In this document: piece after piece, positions 60,494 to 64,000 of the stretch | Layout: the number at the start of each line of letters is the position of its first letter | Position numbering within the stretch: the first letter of the stretch is position 1 | From: Solibacillus sp. FSL W7-1436 | Lineage (GTDB): Bacteria > Bacillota > Bacilli > Bacillales_A > Planococcaceae | NCBI RefSeq assembly: GCF_038007305.1 | Contig: NZ_JBBOWV010000001.1 | Location: 817,501-881,500, forward strand | Reading direction: 5' to 3' | DNA length: 64,000 nt | Position numbers and translations under genes: made by a program | Notes under the pieces: model-generated | The model's database searches: none | What the model saw: the letters and a program-made list of their open reading frames with translations, nothing else | Told to the model about the DNA's origin: nothing

Positions 60494-61675
60494 CTATACT
60501 CTTTCGATAATTAAGGCAATTCCTTGTCCGCCACCGATACAAAGGCTAGCAACCGCATACTTCCCGTTGCGTCTTTGCAGTTCATATGCAGCGGATAAGA
60601 TGATTCTAGTTCCGCTTGCACCTACCGGATGACCGAGTGCAATTGCACCACCATTTACATTCGTTTTCTCACGGTCCAGGCCAAGTTCCTTTTCCACCGC
60701 GATATATTGGGCTGCAAATGCTTCATTAATCTCAACTAAATCCATGTCTTCAATTGCTAAATTCGCACGCTCCAATGCTTGACGAATTGCCGGAGCAGGG
60801 CCGATTCCCATAATTGTCGGATCTACACCCGCTATTCCCCATGAGACAATGCGAGCTAACGGCTTTAACCCTTGTTCATTTACAAAATCTTCACTAGCGA
60901 CAACGACCGATGCTGCACCGTCGTTAATGCCGGAAGCGTTCGCAGCAGTAACGGAGCCGTCCTTTTTAAAGGCAGGGCGTAATTTCGCCAAGCTGTCCAT
61001 TGTACCGCCTTCTTTAATATGTTCATCCTGATCTATTAAAATTTCGCCTTTTCTCGTAGCTACAGCAACCGGCACGATCTCTTTCGCAAAAGTGCCATCC
61101 TGACGCGATTTTGCGGCACGTTCGTTTGATAAAAGTGCAAAGGCATCTTGCTCCTCACGGGAAATCGTATACTGGTCAGCAAGCTTTTCTGCCGTCAAGC
61201 CCATCCCAGAACCTGTATACTTGTCAGTTAATGTTGCTTGAAGCATATCTGTAAACTCCAGATTGCCTAGTTTCGATCCGCTGAAACGTTGTTCGAAATT
61301 CGAATATGGCGATTGGGACATGTTTTCCGCTCCTCCAGCAAGTACAACATCCCCTTCACCTAGCTGGATCATCTGAGCCGCCGATACGACCGATTGCATA
61401 CCCGATCCGCAAAGACGGTTTAATGTCAATGCCGGCACTTCCTTTGGCACCCCTGCATAAAGGCCGATATGACGGGCTAAATATGCCGAGTTCGTGCCAG
61501 TTGTAATGACACCTCCGTAAATGACATGGTCGACTTGCTCTGGCTGTACATTAGCGCGCTTTAACGCTTCCACTGCTGTTTTTGTACCAAGCTGTACTGC
61601 ATCTGTTGTTGCAAAAGAACCTCCAAAAGCTGTAAATGCTGTACGTGCCCCGTCTACGATATATACGTTCTTCAT
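60494..61675 (-). CDS. Acetyl-CoA C-acetyltransferase (thiolase)
   Basis: 393-aa thiolase catalysing condensation/thiolysis of acyl-CoA. Acyl-enzyme Cys is in LNRLCGSGMQSV, active-site His in GGAIALGHPVGASGTR, and the second Cys in ASLCIGGGQG near the C-terminus. Together with the upstream acyl-CoA dehydrogenase (22 bp away) it forms a beta-oxidation or branched-chain/short-chain acyl-CoA degradation pair. ATG start. Confidence 0.94.
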   Translation of the reverse strand: MKNVYIVDGARTAFTAFGGSFATTDAVQLGTKTAVEALKRANVQPEQVDHVIYGGVITTGTNSAYLARHIGLYAGVPKEVPALTLNRLCGSGMQSVVSAAQMIQLGEGDVVLAGGAENMSQSPYSNFEQRFSGSKLGNLEFTDMLQATLTDKYTGSGMGLTAEKLADQYTISREEQDAFALLSNERAAKSRQDGTFAKEIVPVAVATRKGEILIDQDEHIKEGGTMDSLAKLRPAFKKDGSVTAANASGINDGAASVVVASEDFVNEQGLKPLARIVSWGIAGVDPTIMGIGPAPAIRQALERANLAIEDMDLVEINEAFAAQYIAVEKELGLDREKTNVNGGAIALGHPVGASGTRIILSAAYELQRRNGKYAVASLCIGGGQGIALIIERV

Positions 61676-61697
61676 TATTCCATCCCCTTTGTCAGTA

Positions 61698-62840
61698 CTA
61701 TTTTATAATTTGTTTGGCGATAATCCCCTTCATGATTTCGGTCGTGCCCGCATAAATGGCTGCTACCGGAATATCGCGGTATCGTCTTGCGATTTCGTAT
61801 TCCTCCATATAACCGTAACCGCCGTGCAGCTGCAGACATTCGGATACGACTCGCTTGGCCATTTCACTGATCCACCACTTGGCCATCGATACTTCCTTCA
61901 CGATATCTTGTCCTGCAATATGTTTGGCAATTAAACTATCCACATATGTACGGCCAAGGTCAATTTCAGTTGCCATTTCCGCCAACTTGAATTGAGTATT
62001 TTGGAAATCGGCGATGCGGCTGCCGAATGCTTTTCGATCTTTTACATAGTCTACTGTCAGTTTCAAACAGCATTCTGCTTCGATTTGTGTTTCGATAGCA
62101 ACAATAAGGCGTTCCTGCTGCAGTTTTTCCATCAAATAATAGAAGCCCCGGTTTTCTTCCCCTAATAAGTTTTCTGCCGGTACACGTACATCTTCAAATA
62201 TAAGCTCTCCTGTATCTGCACTGTGCATCCCGATTTTATCGAGTTTTTTTCCGCGCTTGAAACCAGGAGTACCCCTTTCGACAATAAGCAGACTCACCCC
62301 TTTATATGCCGGACTTGCCTGCGGATCTGTTTTACAAACGACAACAACATAATCTGCATGAATGCCATTTGTAATAAACGTTTTTTCGCCGTTTAAAATA
62401 TAATAATCTCCATCTTTTTTCGCTGTCGTCTGAATGCCTGCCAGATCAGAGCCTGCACCCGGTTCCGTCATAGCAATTGCCGAAATATATTCGCCTGTAA
62501 CGCTCTTAGGTAGCCATTTTTCCTTTTGTGCAGTTGTCCCGTATGCTTCAATGTAAGGTGTCACAATATCGGAATGAAGTGAAATTCCGCTTGCCAACCC
62601 TGCGCCAACACGCTCAAGTTCCTCCGTTAATATAGCAGAATAACCAAAATCCAGCGCAAGTCCCCCATATTCTTCACTCACCATTGGACATAAAAAGCCA
62701 TTTTCCCCAAGCTTCAGCCAAAACTCACGTGGAATATCGCGGTCCTTTTCCCATTGTTCAAAATATGGATAGGCCTCTTTATCCAGCATTTTACGTAAAG
62801 CTTTTCTGAACATTTCATGCTCTTCTGTATAAATGTCCAC
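61698..62840 (-). CDS. Acyl-CoA dehydrogenase
   Basis: 380-aa FAD flavoprotein oxidising acyl-CoA to enoyl-CoA. N-terminal helical domain, then ISAIAMTEPGAGSDLAGIQT and YILNGEKTFITNG (FAD/substrate sites), then the C-terminal domain with RKAFGSRIADFQNTQFKLAEM and QLHGGYGYMEEYEIARRYRDIPVAAIYAGTTEIMKGIIA. The catalytic Glu is probably in the EEYEIAR/AGTTE region. GTG 62840 follows GGGGCGGGG; the frame to 62900 has no family residues. Chain-length specificity unknown. Confidence 0.94.
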   Translation of the reverse strand: MDIYTEEHEMFRKALRKMLDKEAYPYFEQWEKDRDIPREFWLKLGENGFLCPMVSEEYGGLALDFGYSAILTEELERVGAGLASGISLHSDIVTPYIEAYGTTAQKEKWLPKSVTGEYISAIAMTEPGAGSDLAGIQTTAKKDGDYYILNGEKTFITNGIHADYVVVVCKTDPQASPAYKGVSLLIVERGTPGFKRGKKLDKIGMHSADTGELIFEDVRVPAENLLGEENRGFYYLMEKLQQERLIVAIETQIEAECCLKLTVDYVKDRKAFGSRIADFQNTQFKLAEMATEIDLGRTYVDSLIAKHIAGQDIVKEVSMAKWWISEMAKRVVSECLQLHGGYGYMEEYEIARRYRDIPVAAIYAGTTEIMKGIIAKQIIK

Positions 62841-62963
62841 TTCCCCGCCCCCTTTTGTTTTTTTCTGAATATTAGTACATTTCAATTTTAACAGGCACAA
62901 AATATGGAAACAATGGTTTTATAAGAAATATTATTGCACTATACAGAAATTCTGGTGAAAAAT

Positions 62964-63000
62964 AAAAAAAGAGTTGCCAGAATTATTCATGACAACTCCC
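62964..63000 (-). terminator. murQ terminator
   Basis: GAGTTGTCA / TGGCAACTC stem followed by TTTTTTT on the minus strand. Confidence 0.9.
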
Positions 63001-63004
63001 GATA

Positions 63005-63910
63005 TTAACTATTGTTCAAAAGTAAAATAGCTTTCCTTGTATGGCCATTTACTTGATCTAACGCAAGCTTTACTCGTTCATAATTTTCATTTGTTTTTAA
63101 CATGACAATTGCCGGCTTAACAGCAAACTTTGTTTTTTCCAGTACTGCTTCTGCTTCCTCATATTTGCAGTCCGTTGCAGCGATGACAATTCTTTTAGCC
63201 CGTTCTATTAATTTATTATTGCTGGCATGTACATCGACCATCAAGTTTTCGTACACTTTGCCTAATTGCACCATCGACGCTGTACTGATCATATTTAAAA
63301 TCATTTTATGTGATGTAGCTGCTTTTAATCGTGTTGATCCTGTCAATATTTCGGGTCCTACGACTACTTCAATCGCTTCTTCTGCAAAGCGGCTTACTTC
63401 AGAATTAATATTGCTCGTCAAACTTACCGTGTAGGCACCGACAGATTGCGCGTACTGTATAGCACCGCTTACAAATGGTGTCGTACCGCTTGCCGTAATA
63501 CCGATAACGGAATCGTACCGCGTTATGTTTTTTTCCTTTAATTTGTTTATTCCGTCTTCCAAACGATCTTCCGCATTTTCAACTGCCTGGAAAAATGCTT
63601 CTTTTCCGCCTGCCATGATCGTTTGTACCAGCTCCGGATCGGTCATAAAAGTAGGCGGACATTCAGATGCATCAAGCATTCCTAATCGACCACTAGTTCC
63701 CGCTCCGATGTAAAAGAGGCGGCCGCCGTTATTCATATTTTCAACCACTTTTTTAATTACTCTCTCAATGACAGGTAAAACTTGTTCAACACTTTTCACA
63801 ACCTGCATATCTTCTTTATTCATGATTTGAAGTATGTCCGAGATAGGCATTACATCCAAATTTATTGTCTCATTATTTCGTTTTTCAGTTGTTAATTGAT
63901 CGTAATTCAT
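63005..63910 (-). CDS. murQ: N-acetylmuramic acid 6-phosphate etherase
   Basis: Cleaves the lactyl ether of MurNAc-6-P to GlcNAc-6-P and D-lactate in cell-wall recycling. 301 aa. SIS domain with GGRLFYIGAGTSGRLGMLDASECPPTF, the catalytic Glu in ENAEDRLEDG, SGTTPFVSGAIQYAQ, and GSTRLKAATSHKMILNMIST. ATG after AAGGTGAGA overlaps the stop of the upstream gene (ATGA). The neighbouring recycling genes presumably lie beyond the window. Confidence 0.95.
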   Translation of the reverse strand: MNYDQLTTEKRNNETINLDVMPISDILQIMNKEDMQVVKSVEQVLPVIERVIKKVVENMNNGGRLFYIGAGTSGRLGMLDASECPPTFMTDPELVQTIMAGGKEAFFQAVENAEDRLEDGINKLKEKNITRYDSVIGITASGTTPFVSGAIQYAQSVGAYTVSLTSNINSEVSRFAEEAIEVVVGPEILTGSTRLKAATSHKMILNMISTASMVQLGKVYENLMVDVHASNNKLIERAKRIVIAATDCKYEEAEAVLEKTKFAVKPAIVMLKTNENYERVKLALDQVNGHTRKAILLLNNS

Positions 63911-64000
63911 GTTATCTCACCTTCCAATAGACGCCATGTTTGTTGAATCGTTTGTTTAACTAGATCACTTACTTCAATATCACTTTCATGCAACGCTAAT
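63907..64000 (-). CDS. Unidentified gene upstream of murQ, C-terminal end only
   Basis: The last 30 codons of an open frame enter from the right edge (ending TWRLLEGEIT) and its TGA overlaps the murQ ATG by 2 nt, a sign of translational coupling. By context it is probably a MurNAc-recycling gene (kinase, regulator or transport component), but 30 residues do not identify it. Confidence 0.55.
   Translation of the reverse strand, partial: LALHESDIEVSDLVKQTIQQTWRLLEGEIT

Noticed and set aside
60154-60542. Two overlapping minus-strand ORFs (106 and 84 codons) across the repeat array
   Set aside because: Both start inside the thiolase end or its terminator, lack a ribosome site, and owe their openness to the 21-bp periodicity; treated as a repeat, not genes.

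Overview
The window comes from a low-GC, Gram-positive, endospore-forming, motile member of the Bacillales. Protein sequences and gene order fit a Planococcaceae-type genome (Solibacillus/Lysinibacillus-like); this is inferred from family knowledge, not from a search. Spore markers are a gamma-type SASP and PdaA. Motility markers are MotA/MotB.

Layout. 1-20.3 kb carries a Bacillus-like chromosomal backbone: perR, bcp, gsaB/hemL, a ygaE-like gene, a ygaD-like ABC exporter, ntdP, sspE, mutY, yfhP, yfhJ, yfhH, recX, yfhF, pdaA and an rlmD-type methyltransferase. It is interrupted by a five-gene peptide transporter in appDFABC order (4.5-10.1 kb) and by a 2-hydroxyacid dehydrogenase. 20.3-28.9 kb holds a REP-like repeat, a VOC protein, an MFS transporter behind an attenuator-like leader, a class I fumarase, TcyP and a PerR-boxed P1B-4 ATPase (pfeT/zosA type). 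28.9-30.35 kb is an IS3-family element sitting in the loop of the terminator shared by pfeT and gntP. 30.4-34.1 kb is a glycerate/gluconate locus with a divergent CdaR-type regulator. 34-46.3 kb mixes housekeeping and accessory genes: BrkB-like protein, DUF1128, psuK-psuG, motAB, M29 aminopeptidase, carbonic anhydrase, PPK2, map and TPP-riboswitch-controlled thiT. 46.3-56.6 kb holds sbcCD and a second oligopeptide transporter whose binding protein is transcribed divergently. 56.6-64 kb holds an SGNH hydrolase, a second M29 aminopeptidase, a DEAD-box-family helicase, a phased repeat array, thiolase plus acyl-CoA dehydrogenase, and murQ.

How the genes work together. Two peptide importers and two M29 aminopeptidases suggest a peptide-using lifestyle. 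perR, bcp and a PerR-boxed metal-efflux ATPase form an oxidative-stress/iron set. The kinase-regulator PsuK and PsuG form a self-regulated pseudouridine salvage operon.

The least explained element is an array at 60.11-60.43 kb: thirteen exact CTAATA cores, mostly spaced 21 bp apart (two helical turns), in an intergenic region. No RNA genes, prophage or CRISPR array were recognised. Many starts were moved from the longest open frame to the codon preceded by a Shine-Dalgarno (SD) sequence; several are TTG or GTG.
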